The position numbers were made by a program, and so were the translations under genes. DNA of 56,650 nt. It comes from Phycisphaerae bacterium. GTDB lineage: Bacteria > Planctomycetota > Phycisphaerae > Sedimentisphaerales > UBA12454. Position 1 is the first letter of the stretch; each line of letters begins with the position of its first letter. The stretch lies in the NCBI GenBank assembly GCA_026386845.1, contig JAPLMW010000077.1:1-56650 (forward strand), written 5' to 3'. The notes beneath the pieces are model-generated. The model was not told the DNA's origin. It saw only the letters and a program-made list of their open reading frames with translations, and made no database searches. Positions 1 to 8,112 of the stretch are shown here, piece after piece.

Positions 1-1
1 T

Positions 2-1519
2 ATGTCAGACACAAGCGAACTGAGTATCAGTTTAGCTTACGATGATGGCACCGGCGATACGGATTTAGGTCTGCCAACTATGGCTTTTTCAACAGAAGGA
101 GGCGGAGACCCGGACATTCTTTCTCTTGGTACTTTTAGCCAGACTCAGGCCGCTCAAAGCGCAAATATCAAAGTAGACGGCTATCCTTCAACGGCGACCC
201 CTGAAGAGCAAAGACTGACTCTTGGTTCTGTAGCTGCCGGGGGTCATTTCCATCTTACTTACAAGGGTCAAACCACAGGAGAAATTCTTTATGATGCTTC
301 CACCGACGAGATTCAAGATGCTCTCGAGTTATTGTCAAATGTTAACCTTAACGACATAACAGTAGGCGGTAACCCCCTGAATCAGGCAGGATATACCAGT
401 TTTACTTTTCTTAGCTCCGCTGGTGATACCGAAATGATTTCTATTGACGCAACTGCTCTTACTCCCTCCGGTGCAAAAACCGCTACGATTGCGGAATATG
501 CAAAAGGCAGCAACGGCTACATCGAGAGAGGCACCAACAGTATTACCGACGCCCTGAGCGGTATAACATTAAATCTTCATGATATTACAGAAACCGGCAA
601 GCCCATTAAAATAACTATTAGTAAAAACACGGCATCAGTTACACAAAAAATCCAGGCGATGGTTACTGCTTATAACGCTTTAATTACCGAGCTGAAGGCT
701 AAGACTGAGTATGACACTGAAACAAAAAAGATGGGTATATTGAGCAATGATATGGGGGCTTCCCTTATGAAGTCCCAGTCCCGTACTCCCTTTGTTGGGG
801 CAGCCGCCGGCTTCATCGATACGATAGACAGCTTTATTCAGGCTTCGGATATAGGGATTACCATTGATGGCGCCGGAATGATGAAATTCGATACAAGCAT
901 ATTCAACGATGCCGTAAATGAAGACTTTAACGGCGTTCTTGATTTGCTTGGCGCCACCAAAAGCAGCAACAGTGAAAACGGTGTTATCCAGTTTTATAAT
1001 GCCAGCGATAAATATACGACTGCCGCCACCTATAATGTTGCGGTAGATATAAACGGCAGCCATCAGATAACTGGTGTCAGAATCAAATTGTCCACCGAAC
1101 CTGAATCTGCATTCCGCGACAACAGCACCTGGCTCAATAACCTCGTAACCGGCATCAGTACATTCGATGATGAGGGAAATCCGGTTTATCCCGAGAACGG
1201 CCTCCAGTTTACCGTTGATTTAACCCAGGCTGCAGATACTTATACTGCAACTATATCTGTCAAACAAGGCATCGCTGGTGCGTTTGAAGATTTCCTTGAC
1301 AATGTACTTGAAACTGACGGTCGGTTTGATATCAGTCAAGCTATTCTTGATGACAAGACGACAGCAATAGAGAAGAAAATAGAAAACGAACAAACTCGAC
1401 TTGATAAAGTGAAACAAAGACTTGTTGACAAGTATGCCCGTCTTGAAAAAACCTTGACTTTGATTCAGCAGCAACTGGCTGCGGTTAATCAGATAACCTC
1501 TTCTACTTTCAGCAATTAG
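2..1519 (+). CDS. fliD: Flagellar hook-associated protein 2 FliD (filament cap), 3' part
   Basis: FliD forms the cap at the filament tip under which exported flagellin folds. The window edge cuts the gene: the reading frame is open from base 2, and the N-terminal D0/D1 part of the family is missing, so the methionine at base 2 is probably internal. The stretch around residues 50-60 (AQSANIKVDG) is the usual FliD core. It resumes near residue 173 with GTNSITDALSGITLNL, then the FliD_C region, and ends in a coiled coil (about 455-500) typical of the C-terminal D0 helix. Between these two blocks, residues about 68-168 carry an extra module not usual in FliD (GHFHLTYKGQTT, then a QDALELL helix). 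It is convergent with flhB, only 18 bases apart. The assignment is secure; the true start lies outside the window. Confidence 0.9.
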   Translation: MSDTSELSISLAYDDGTGDTDLGLPTMAFSTEGGGDPDILSLGTFSQTQAAQSANIKVDGYPSTATPEEQRLTLGSVAAGGHFHLTYKGQTTGEILYDASTDEIQDALELLSNVNLNDITVGGNPLNQAGYTSFTFLSSAGDTEMISIDATALTPSGAKTATIAEYAKGSNGYIERGTNSITDALSGITLNLHDITETGKPIKITISKNTASVTQKIQAMVTAYNALITELKAKTEYDTETKKMGILSNDMGASLMKSQSRTPFVGAAAGFIDTIDSFIQASDIGITIDGAGMMKFDTSIFNDAVNEDFNGVLDLLGATKSSNSENGVIQFYNASDKYTTAATYNVAVDINGSHQITGVRIKLSTEPESAFRDNSTWLNNLVTGISTFDDEGNPVYPENGLQFTVDLTQAADTYTATISVKQGIAGAFEDFLDNVLETDGRFDISQAILDDKTTAIEKKIENEQTRLDKVKQRLVDKYARLEKTLTLIQQQLAAVNQITSSTFSN

Positions 1520-1537
1520 ATGTGTCAAATTCGTGTT

Positions 1538-2605
1538 TTAAGTTTTTCTGTGCCGCAGCCTATAAATCATAGCCAATATCTCCGCCACAGCCGCATATAG
1601 CGTTTGTGGTATGGCATCGCCCGGTTTCACTGTGGAATATATTGTTCTGGCCAATTCCGGCTTTCTTACAATAGGCACTCCATACGCCCGAGCTATCTCT
1701 CTGATTTTTTCTGCCAGGAGGTCTGCACCTTTAGCCACCATAATGGGAGCTTCCATTGTCTTGGCTTCGTAGCGAAGCGCGACAGCTACATGCGTTGGGT
1801 TCACAAGAACAACATTAGCCTTTGGAATCTCCTTCAGCATACGCTTCTTAGCCATTTCTATCTGAATCCGGCGGATACGTGATTTGACCTCAGGTGAGCC
1901 ATCAGTATCTTTTCGCTCCCATTTTACTTCCTGCTTTGTCATCTTCAGGTCCCGGATATATTTCCATTTCTGAAAGAAAACGTCAATTGCCGCTATAACC
2001 AGCAGCGCCAAACAAATGCGTATCATCATTCCTAATATTATTTTTGCGATGGCCACCATTATCTGTGCAGACCAAGCCCATCGAATAGCAGCAAGTGTAT
2101 CGATTCTGCTTTGAAGATAACGCCAGACGATAATTGAAATGAAAATAAACTTTGCTATAGAAACGCCCAGTTTTACTGCGGATTTGACATCGAACAATCT
2201 CCCGAACCCTTTTACCGGATTTATCGCATCGAATTTCAAGTTCAGGGTCTTTGGCGCAAAATTCAGGCCGCTGACGGCAACACATGACAATATAGACCCT
2301 ATAGAAAGCGCTGTCAGAATTGGGCACATAGCAAACATCAAACCGATGATTTTCGTATTGAGAAAAATCATGAATGCTTTGCTGTCGGCGAAAACACTGA
2401 TTTGGCCCGACATCCCCTGCTTCATTTGCATGATAAACCATTGCAGCAAAGTCGGTGCAAATAAGACTAAAACTATGACAAGCACCACAATTGAAATGAC
2501 TGCCGGCAGTTCCTCACTCTGGGCAACCTGTCCTTCCTTTCTTGCTTTCTGCAGCCGTCTTAGCGTCGGCTGTTCTGTTTTTTCAGCAGCTGATTTCTCT
2601 GCCAC
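1538..2605 (-). CDS. flhB: Flagellar export switch protein FlhB
   Basis: This inner-membrane component of the flagellar type III export gate switches export from rod/hook to filament substrates. The 355-residue protein has a basic N-terminus (TEQPTLRRLQKARKEGQ), four membrane segments between about 35 and 215, and a cytosolic domain holding the autocleavage motif NPTH at residues 269-272, so self-cleavage between N and P is expected. The start is GTG at 2605, preceded by AGGTG; no better ATG is seen. It is the last gene of the minus-strand export-gate block fliO-P-Q-R-flhB, 59 bases after fliR. FlhA, its usual neighbour, is not in the window. The length and motif are typical of the family. 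Confidence 0.96.
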   Translation of the reverse strand: MAEKSAAEKTEQPTLRRLQKARKEGQVAQSEELPAVISIVVLVIVLVLFAPTLLQWFIMQMKQGMSGQISVFADSKAFMIFLNTKIIGLMFAMCPILTALSIGSILSCVAVSGLNFAPKTLNLKFDAINPVKGFGRLFDVKSAVKLGVSIAKFIFISIIVWRYLQSRIDTLAAIRWAWSAQIMVAIAKIILGMMIRICLALLVIAAIDVFFQKWKYIRDLKMTKQEVKWERKDTDGSPEVKSRIRRIQIEMAKKRMLKEIPKANVVLVNPTHVAVALRYEAKTMEAPIMVAKGADLLAEKIREIARAYGVPIVRKPELARTIYSTVKPGDAIPQTLYAAVAEILAMIYRLRHRKT

Positions 2606-2664
2606 AATTTACACCTGATTTTAGTTTGCGAATCGCAACAAAACAATCATTAATAAATAATCAA

Positions 2665-3420
2665 TTAAAGGGGCGCCAGTTTGCTCATCCAATCAGCGAA
2701 TTCAGCCACAAATCCATTAATAAATGGCAGCAAAAATGTCCCTGTCATTAGCAATCCCAGTCCCACAGTCAATGTCATACTGATGAATAAAATGTCCATA
2801 TCCGGCATTATGCGCGCGAATACAGCCAGCACAACCAACAACAACAAAAACGCAGCCAACATCGGCGCAGCCAATCTTAGGCATGCGATAAGCATTATCG
2901 AACCTGCTTTAACTGTTCCTTCGACCAAAACTGGTATTGTCGGGATACTGCCGGATGGAAATGCCTGGTAACTCCGCGCGATAATTGACAGGAGCAAATG
3001 GTGGCCATTTGCACTTAAAAACAGGAGTATAAATATCATTTCAAGAAGTATACTCAGCGGTTCAGCACTTTCACCGGTCAAAGGATCCAAAACCTCGGCC
3101 ATAGCCAAACCCATCTCTCGTTCAATAATTTGTCCGCTCAATTTGACCACGGAAAATATAAAAATGGCAACCAACCCAAGGGCTAAACCATAAATTGCTT
3201 CGTCACTTATCAGTAACATTGCTTCCAACGCAGAGATTTGTCCGGGATGAACGGCAGAAGGAATAATAGTTGAAAAAAAAACTGAAATTAACAGGACAAT
3301 CGCAACTCTGATTCTAACGGGAACAGCATCCCCGCTGAAAACAGGTGCTACGAGAAAAAAACTCGATATCCTTGTCAGCACCAACACAAATCCGAGCAGT
3401 TTTGTTATCATCAACTCCAT
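2665..3420 (-). CDS. fliR: Flagellar export gate protein FliR
   Basis: FliR joins FliP and FliQ in the export-gate channel inside the MS ring. The 251-residue protein is strongly hydrophobic with about six membrane segments. It carries family features such as VLTRISSFFLVAPVF near the N-terminus and the GEMGLAMAEVLDP-like stretch (here EREMGLAMAEVLDP) in the middle. The start ATG at 3420 lies four bases after the fliQ stop, pointing to translational coupling in the operon. Length is normal for FliR. It could in principle be a type III secretion SctT protein, but every neighbour is flagellar. Confidence 0.95.
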   Translation of the reverse strand: MELMITKLLGFVLVLTRISSFFLVAPVFSGDAVPVRIRVAIVLLISVFFSTIIPSAVHPGQISALEAMLLISDEAIYGLALGLVAIFIFSVVKLSGQIIEREMGLAMAEVLDPLTGESAEPLSILLEMIFILLFLSANGHHLLLSIIARSYQAFPSGSIPTIPVLVEGTVKAGSIMLIACLRLAAPMLAAFLLLLVVLAVFARIMPDMDILFISMTLTVGLGLLMTGTFLLPFINGFVAEFADWMSKLAPL

Positions 3421-3423
3421 AAA

Positions 3424-3693
3424 TTACCGCCCGATACTTTGAATATAACCGAAAATCTCATTCGTAAATTTAAGCAGCATACCGAGCATCCAACTGCCGA
3501 AAAACAATGTGACAAATCCCACGGCCACAAGCTTGGGAGCTACCGTTAAAGACATATCGCGTATTGAGGTAACTGCCTGAAACAATGTTATAACGACACC
3601 TACAACGATACAGGTTAACAAAATAGGAGCGGATATAAGTAAAGATATCTCGAGTGTTTGCCGCCCCAGATAAATGACGAAATTATTATCCAT
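3424..3693 (-). CDS. fliQ: Flagellar export gate protein FliQ
   Basis: FliQ is a small two-helix membrane protein that surrounds the FliP/FliR core of the flagellar export gate. The 89-residue product has the expected pair of hydrophobic helices (about 16-38 and 52-74), separated by the conserved QAVTSIRDMSLTVAPKL loop. The length is exactly that of the family. It lies between fliP and fliR in the standard order, with a 29-base gap from fliP and a 3-base gap to fliR. Confidence 0.96.
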   Translation of the reverse strand: MDNNFVIYLGRQTLEISLLISAPILLTCIVVGVVITLFQAVTSIRDMSLTVAPKLVAVGFVTLFFGSWMLGMLLKFTNEIFGYIQSIGR

Positions 3694-3722
3694 CCGTTAA
3701 ATCCTCATAAAAACTTAATGCT

Positions 3723-4517
3723 CTATTGGAATCCCAGACCAAGGCTCTTGGCTAACAATCCCCATCCATCAACAAGGATAAATAATATCAGCTTGAAAGG
3801 CAGCGAAATCATTATAGGCGGCAGCATCATCATGCCGGCACTAAGCAGAACACTGGCAATAACAAGATCCACAACCAAAAAAGGAATAAACAGAAGACAG
3901 CCTATTTCGAAAGCTGTACGAAACTCGCTGATAATAAATGCCGGAATAACTATATGCAGACCAAGCTCTTTCGGGCTGGCCGGCGGCTCTATTTTGGCCA
4001 TCTGCACAAAAAGCGTTAAATCAGACTGGCGGCACTGCCGGAGCATAAATTCCTTAATAGAGTCACCCGCCCTGCTGCCTGCTGTTTCGAAATTAATTTC
4101 ATCCGCCAGGTAAGGCTGAATGCTGGTTTCGTTAATCCTGGAAAATGTAGGAGCCATCGTATACAGCGTTAGAAACAATGCCAATCCTATAATAGCAATG
4201 GTCGGCGGTATAGTTTGAGTACCCAACGCTTTACGAACAAAAGACAATACTATAACTATTCGCGTAAAAGATGTCATCATCACCAGAAGGCTTGGTAAAA
4301 TCGCCAGGCCGCTAAAAATGATTACAAGTTTGACAGGCGTCGACCAATCTTTACCATTAGTATCTTCATTGGTGGTTGTTTTATCTATTATTGTCATCAG
4401 GTCACTGATACTTGGAAGCGAGCTTGCCGTGGAGTTGCTGTCCTGACCAAATGACAAACCGCTTGCTGACAGAACAACAAAAGCTAAAAAAAACATTCTA
4501 ATAGATTTTACCGCCAT
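3723..4517 (-). CDS. fliP: Flagellar export gate protein FliP
   Basis: FliP is the core channel subunit of the flagellar export gate. I start it at ATG 4517 (264 residues), because GAGGA sits five bases upstream; the frame is also open to a TTG at 4529 that overlaps the fliO stop. The N-terminus looks like a cleavable signal peptide (RMFFLAFVVLSASGLSFG), as is known for FliP. Family blocks are visible: MMTSFTRIVIVLSFVRKALGTQ, PPTIAIIGLALFLTLYTM, the cytosolic TEF/SEFRTAFEIGCLLFIPF stretch and the C-terminal GWGLL segment. It lies between fliO and fliQ. Confidence 0.96.
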   Translation of the reverse strand: MAVKSIRMFFLAFVVLSASGLSFGQDSNSTASSLPSISDLMTIIDKTTTNEDTNGKDWSTPVKLVIIFSGLAILPSLLVMMTSFTRIVIVLSFVRKALGTQTIPPTIAIIGLALFLTLYTMAPTFSRINETSIQPYLADEINFETAGSRAGDSIKEFMLRQCRQSDLTLFVQMAKIEPPASPKELGLHIVIPAFIISEFRTAFEIGCLLFIPFLVVDLVIASVLLSAGMMMLPPIMISLPFKLILFILVDGWGLLAKSLGLGFQ

Positions 4518-4525
4518 TGAAGTCC

Positions 4526-4999
4526 TCAATTATCACCTGTTTGGTTTACCGGCAAATCCACTTCAGATAACTGGTCAGTTACATCTGCCAACTTGGTGAT
4601 ATTTTCGTTTGTGCTGCCTATAAGAAGCGTTTGTTTGCCTATTTTAATCAAATGTATCGCTTTGCGCGGCCCGAGGTGAACTGTTTCAGAAACCTGAATC
4701 CTTTTGCCAGGCAGGTTTAACCTTGGCAGAAGTTTTTTTGACAGATAAATCACCGCTGCACCCAGAGAAATAACCAGCAAAACCATTAGTATCATTTTGG
4801 AGAACAATCCGCCCGCGTCAAGATTAGTATCCGAACCTACTGCAAAATTCGGCTTGCTTTCGCCCAGAGAAACAGATTTATCAAAAAGTGATTTTGTATT
4901 CTCGCCTGCGCCAGACCGGGCCGAGTATACGAACGCAACGCCGCTGCACAGCAAAATTGCCGCTAAAAACACCGCTATTTTTTTCTTGTATGATCCCAT
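4526..4999 (-). CDS. fliO: Flagellar biosynthesis protein FliO
   Basis: FliO is a membrane protein that helps assemble the FliP ring of the export gate. The predicted protein has an N-terminal hydrophobic segment (signal or anchor), a second membrane helix (MILMVLLVISLGAAVIYLSKKLLP), and the short cytosolic FliO domain: VSETVHLGPRKAIHLIKIGKQTLLIG, then STNENITKL. I choose ATG at 4999 (157 residues); a TTG in frame at 5011 is possible, with AAAGGA 11 bases before it. The stop overlaps the region just before fliP. A sigma-54-like promoter at 5033-5048 would start transcription about 23 bases before ATG 4999. FliO sequences are poorly conserved, so order and domain pattern carry the call. Confidence 0.88.
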   Translation of the reverse strand: MGSYKKKIAVFLAAILLCSGVAFVYSARSGAGENTKSLFDKSVSLGESKPNFAVGSDTNLDAGGLFSKMILMVLLVISLGAAVIYLSKKLLPRLNLPGKRIQVSETVHLGPRKAIHLIKIGKQTLLIGSTNENITKLADVTDQLSEVDLPVNQTGDN

Positions 5000-5032
5000 A
5001 CTATAAAACAATTAAGTATTATCCTTTAAAGT

Positions 5033-5048
5033 AGCAAACAGCGTGCCG
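5033..5048 (-). promoter_or_regulatory. Near-consensus sigma-54 promoter before fliO
   Basis: Read on the minus strand this is CGGCAC, five bases, TTGCT. It differs from the -24/-12 consensus (TGGCAC N5 TTGCW) at the first base only, and GG and GC have the correct spacing. Predicted transcription start is near 5022, 23 bases before the ATG of fliO. It would give the fliOPQR-flhB block its own promoter inside the long operon. Confidence 0.55.
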
Positions 5049-5189
5049 AAAGATTAAAACAGGCACTAATGCGTCATAAACGGCTATTTTTGTGAAAAAT
5101 CGAAGAAAGAATCAGACAAAATGTCGAAAAACTTGACAAGGCTGCGAGTTCCTATTTACTGAGGTGTTGAGAAATGGAGACCTATAAAC

Positions 5190-5948
5190 TTAATTTACTC
5201 TCAGGACCGCAATTAGTATCTGTGACTGTTTGGAAACAGGACCGTCTTGAGCAGTCCAGTCGCCTCCCGGCCCGGCTCCCCACGAATAAATAGGCAATTG
5301 GGATTTCGAAGGCAGATTACTTTTCAGAAAATCTGCGACCGCTTGTGCACGCTTGGTGGAAACTATCCACTGCTGTTCTTCGCTTGTTTCCTGCGAAGCC
5401 AGCCCGACGACATACACCGCGGCTATACCAGCTGTTCCCGCCTCCCCCAAGTTTTCCCTGAATTTACTTAAAAGCTGCTGTGACGTTTCGCTCAGAACAG
5501 CCTGTCCTTGCTCGAATGTAATTGGCAGTACAGTAAACGCGGGGCTTGAGCCTTGTATTTGAGATTTTAAGGTTTTGGCACGGCTGCTAAGTTTCTTAAA
5601 GGTTCGCCGGATATTTCCTTCGCGTGCGTCAATTGTTCTGCCACGGTCTGAACTATCTCCGCCGCTGATATTGTAATAGGCTTTTTCATTGTCAAAAGTC
5701 GTCATATCCTGTCCTGACCCGAAGTATTCTCGTATGCCAAACTTAGCTATTGATGTTCTGAAACCACCGAGTGTCGCTTCGAAAATTCCTGCACCTTCCT
5801 CGCATAACTTGCCGCTGCGCGCTGTCGTGGACATCGTCAACAACACAACAAAAAATGCCATCAGCAGCGATATCATATCTGCAAATGAAATTATCCAAAT
5901 CGGTGCTTTTTCGCCTTTTTCTTCAGGCGGAGGACCATGTTTCTTCAT
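5190..5948 (-). CDS. motB: MotB-type stator protein with OmpA-like domain (second paralogue)
   Basis: MotB proteins anchor the flagellar stator to peptidoglycan and carry the ion-binding aspartate. This 252-residue protein has a short cytosolic N-terminus, one membrane helix with WIISFADMISLLMAFFVVL, where Asp24 is the expected ion-binding residue, then a linker and a C-terminal OmpA/MotB-like domain (about 140-250) with STKRAQAVADFLKSNLP. Its ATG overlaps the stop of the preceding motB-like gene by four bases (ATGA), so the two are translated together. Two MotB paralogues follow a single motA. Which of the two works with MotA, or whether both do, cannot be told from sequence. A gap of about 190 bases to fliO follows. 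Confidence 0.88.
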   Translation of the reverse strand: MKKHGPPPEEKGEKAPIWIISFADMISLLMAFFVVLLTMSTTARSGKLCEEGAGIFEATLGGFRTSIAKFGIREYFGSGQDMTTFDNEKAYYNISGGDSSDRGRTIDAREGNIRRTFKKLSSRAKTLKSQIQGSSPAFTVLPITFEQGQAVLSETSQQLLSKFRENLGEAGTAGIAAVYVVGLASQETSEEQQWIVSTKRAQAVADFLKSNLPSKSQLPIYSWGAGPGGDWTAQDGPVSKQSQILIAVLRVN

Positions 5949-6601
5949 TTGGACACACCTTTATCCAGTAAAACTATCTCCAGCATCCGCTCTTTTTCAA
6001 AATTTTCCGCTGGAGACATACCTTGAGCGCTGATATTGCAGTAATCCGCTGAAATGCCTTTCTCGACCAAATATTTCAGCACAACAACAGCCCTGGAGAT
6101 TCCAAAGTCAATGTTATTATCAGGACCGCTTTCGCTGATTATAATTCGGCTCGGTACTTTACTGACAAACGAGGCCAGATTATTAAAAAAATTGCGGCCT
6201 TCCCGAGATAGTACCGTCCCGTTTGCCCAGAAAGCGATTCTGGATTCAAGCAAAAATACCTTATTGGTTCTGAAATTCTTCGGCTCTGTTTCTGTCAAAC
6301 CCCTACCGTCAGAGCTTTCTTGAAGTGTCGGTTTCTCGCTGCCCTGCTTGGTCTTTGCCGAAGCCATTGTCTTCGGTCCTATTGCTGTTTTTGGGGGGCT
6401 CTTGAACCAGCCGTAGTTTGCTAACAAAGCAATTTTCCCTATTCCAGTTAATCTTTCCGATTCAGCCGGCCCGAACGAAGCAAATGTTGTAAGCATCACA
6501 AAAAATGCCATCAGAAGCGATGCCATATCCGCGAATGAAATCATCCACAGCGGTGCACTTTCGCAACTTTCCTCTTCTTGTTGTTTTGCTTTTTCTGCCA
6601 T
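5945..6601 (-). CDS. motB: MotB-type stator protein with OmpA-like domain (first paralogue)
   Basis: This 218-residue stator B subunit follows motA directly (start at 6601, motA stop at 6602). It has a single membrane helix with PLWMISFADMASLLMAFFVM, where Asp25 is the predicted ion-binding residue. The periplasmic domain is a shortened OmpA-like fold: the usual GHTDN signature is replaced by SESGPDN, while GISRAVVVLKYLVEKGI matches the helix after it. Peptidoglycan binding may therefore be weaker or altered. It overlaps the next motB-like gene by four bases. By position this is the more likely partner of MotA; the degenerate OmpA motif leaves open that it is a regulatory or heteromeric subunit. 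Confidence 0.87.
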   Translation of the reverse strand: MAEKAKQQEEESCESAPLWMISFADMASLLMAFFVMLTTFASFGPAESERLTGIGKIALLANYGWFKSPPKTAIGPKTMASAKTKQGSEKPTLQESSDGRGLTETEPKNFRTNKVFLLESRIAFWANGTVLSREGRNFFNNLASFVSKVPSRIIISESGPDNNIDFGISRAVVVLKYLVEKGISADYCNISAQGMSPAENFEKERMLEIVLLDKGVSK

Positions 6602-7372
6602 TTATACTTTTGCCTTCACATCCTCACGATGTTTTGAGGAGACAAATACATGCATTTTTTCACGTACTGCGGTTGGATTCTCGCCTTTGGCAATCGCACA
6701 TATCCCCTCAACAATCATTTCTTTGACGATAGCCTCTGCCTTGGAATACTGTCCCAACTTCCCTCCCAGCGGCAAAAGTACCAGGTTTGCGAAAAGTGCT
6801 CCGTAAAATGTGCAGACCAGCGCTACTGACATTCCTCGCCCGACTTCAGCAGGACTTTCCATTTTGCTCAACATCGATATAAGTCCAATCAGTGTCCCTA
6901 CCATAGCAAACGAAGGGCACGATGATCCCATAAACTCAAGGATTTTTTTGCCCATCGCGTGACGTTCCTGAAGGTACTGGATTTCAAGGGACATAATCTC
7001 CCGGATTGTCTCCACCTCCTGGCCGTCCACGAGCATCTGTAATCCTCTGGCAAAAAATGGGTCGTTTAACTTGTGGATTTCCTGCTCCAGCGCCAATGCC
7101 CCATCACGTCTGCTAATGGCCGAAAAATTAACCATTTTTTGAATCAGAACCGATTGTGAAGGTAACTTTACAACAAATGTCTTTCTGATTACTGAGAAGA
7201 TTCCCAAAAACTGCGGCAGCGAAAAATGTATCATCGTCGCACATGTCATCCCGCCTCCCACTATTGCCAGAGCAGGTACATTGAAAAAAATCGCTAAATT
7301 TCCCTCGTAGAGAATTGTCCCTATAATAACCACAAAACCCAAGATTATGCCGCATACTGTTGCTATATCCAT
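6602..7372 (-). CDS. motA: Flagellar stator ion channel protein MotA
   Basis: MotA forms the pentameric, ion-conducting part of the stator and pushes on FliG. The 256-residue protein has four membrane segments. Family features include the cytosolic loop with charged residues (SRRDGALALEQE) that faces FliG, a proline before TM3 (PSFAMVGTLIGLISML) and the TM4 block VALVCTFYGALFANLVLLPLGGKL. The threonine in GTLIG of TM3 matches the one typical of Na+-driven PomA rather than the alanine of H+-driven MotA, so sodium use is a tentative inference. It is the first of the motA-motB1-motB2 trio and starts three bases after the MotE-like gene. Confidence 0.95.
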   Translation of the reverse strand: MDIATVCGIILGFVVIIGTILYEGNLAIFFNVPALAIVGGGMTCATMIHFSLPQFLGIFSVIRKTFVVKLPSQSVLIQKMVNFSAISRRDGALALEQEIHKLNDPFFARGLQMLVDGQEVETIREIMSLEIQYLQERHAMGKKILEFMGSSCPSFAMVGTLIGLISMLSKMESPAEVGRGMSVALVCTFYGALFANLVLLPLGGKLGQYSKAEAIVKEMIVEGICAIAKGENPTAVREKMHVFVSSKHREDVKAKV

Positions 7373-7375
7373 AAG

Positions 7376-8071
7376 TTATTCCTTTTCGGTTACCTGCTTT
7401 AACTTCTGACAAAAATATGCCGAAGTTGCAGGCTCTGTCTCAGCTATAGAAGCTAATACCTTGGCTTTGGTTCTCTCGGACATATAGTAGAGGATTTTCA
7501 CCGCGTCATCGGCATTGTTGTTTTTAGCCTGGTTCATATTCGACAATATTTTACCTGCCTGGGATGAATCCATCTTGTCATAAGTGGCTGCTATCGACAC
7601 CAGATTACTCTTTTCGATATCGGCGATTTTAATTTTGCTCTTCAGCAGCTTATCCTGCTCGTCCTTAATGCTCGCAACGGTCGAGGCAAGTTCGATTCGC
7701 AGATTATCGAGTTCATTGACATCTTTTTTTAACATTTCCTGTACTGTCTGCAGTTTTTGCTCTCGTATTCCCAGCTCCTGCAACTTGCTCTCATACTCTT
7801 TTATCTTTTCCCGGACTTCATAAATAAGTTCTTTGAGTTGTTTTTCCGTCATAGCTGTTTTCATTTTGTCATCGACTGCAGCAACGCTGCCGGCTGTCGG
7901 TATCTGCGGTTGTGTCGAATTCAGATCAGCTTCCTGGCGAGCCGGTGTTGTTTGCTCCGCTACAGGGCTTTGGGCCTGTGGAGTTTTTTTAGTAAGCCAT
8001 CCAATGGCGAACATTCCTGCAAAGCTTATTAATCCGGCCGCTACTGTTATTATTATTAACTTTTTATTCAC
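7376..8071 (-). CDS. MotE-like flagellar protein (coiled coil with MgtE-N/FliG-like C-terminus)
   Basis: The 231-residue protein has an N-terminal membrane anchor (IIITVAAGLISFAGMFAIGWL), a low-complexity linker, a long coiled coil (about 78-160) and a C-terminal helical domain (SSQAGKILSNMN, then DDAVKILYYMSERTKAKVLASI). That last domain resembles the MgtE N-terminal/FliG-M fold seen in the MotE family, periplasmic partners of the flagellar motor that stabilise stator components. It sits between fliJ and motA, the typical place for such genes. Family membership is by domain pattern and position; the exact role here is inferred. Confidence 0.72.
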   Translation of the reverse strand: MNKKLIIITVAAGLISFAGMFAIGWLTKKTPQAQSPVAEQTTPARQEADLNSTQPQIPTAGSVAAVDDKMKTAMTEKQLKELIYEVREKIKEYESKLQELGIREQKLQTVQEMLKKDVNELDNLRIELASTVASIKDEQDKLLKSKIKIADIEKSNLVSIAATYDKMDSSQAGKILSNMNQAKNNNADDAVKILYYMSERTKAKVLASIAETEPATSAYFCQKLKQVTEKE

Positions 8072-8112
8072 AAGTCTATCTCCTTATCTGGCGATTGACC
8101 ATTTACAAAATT

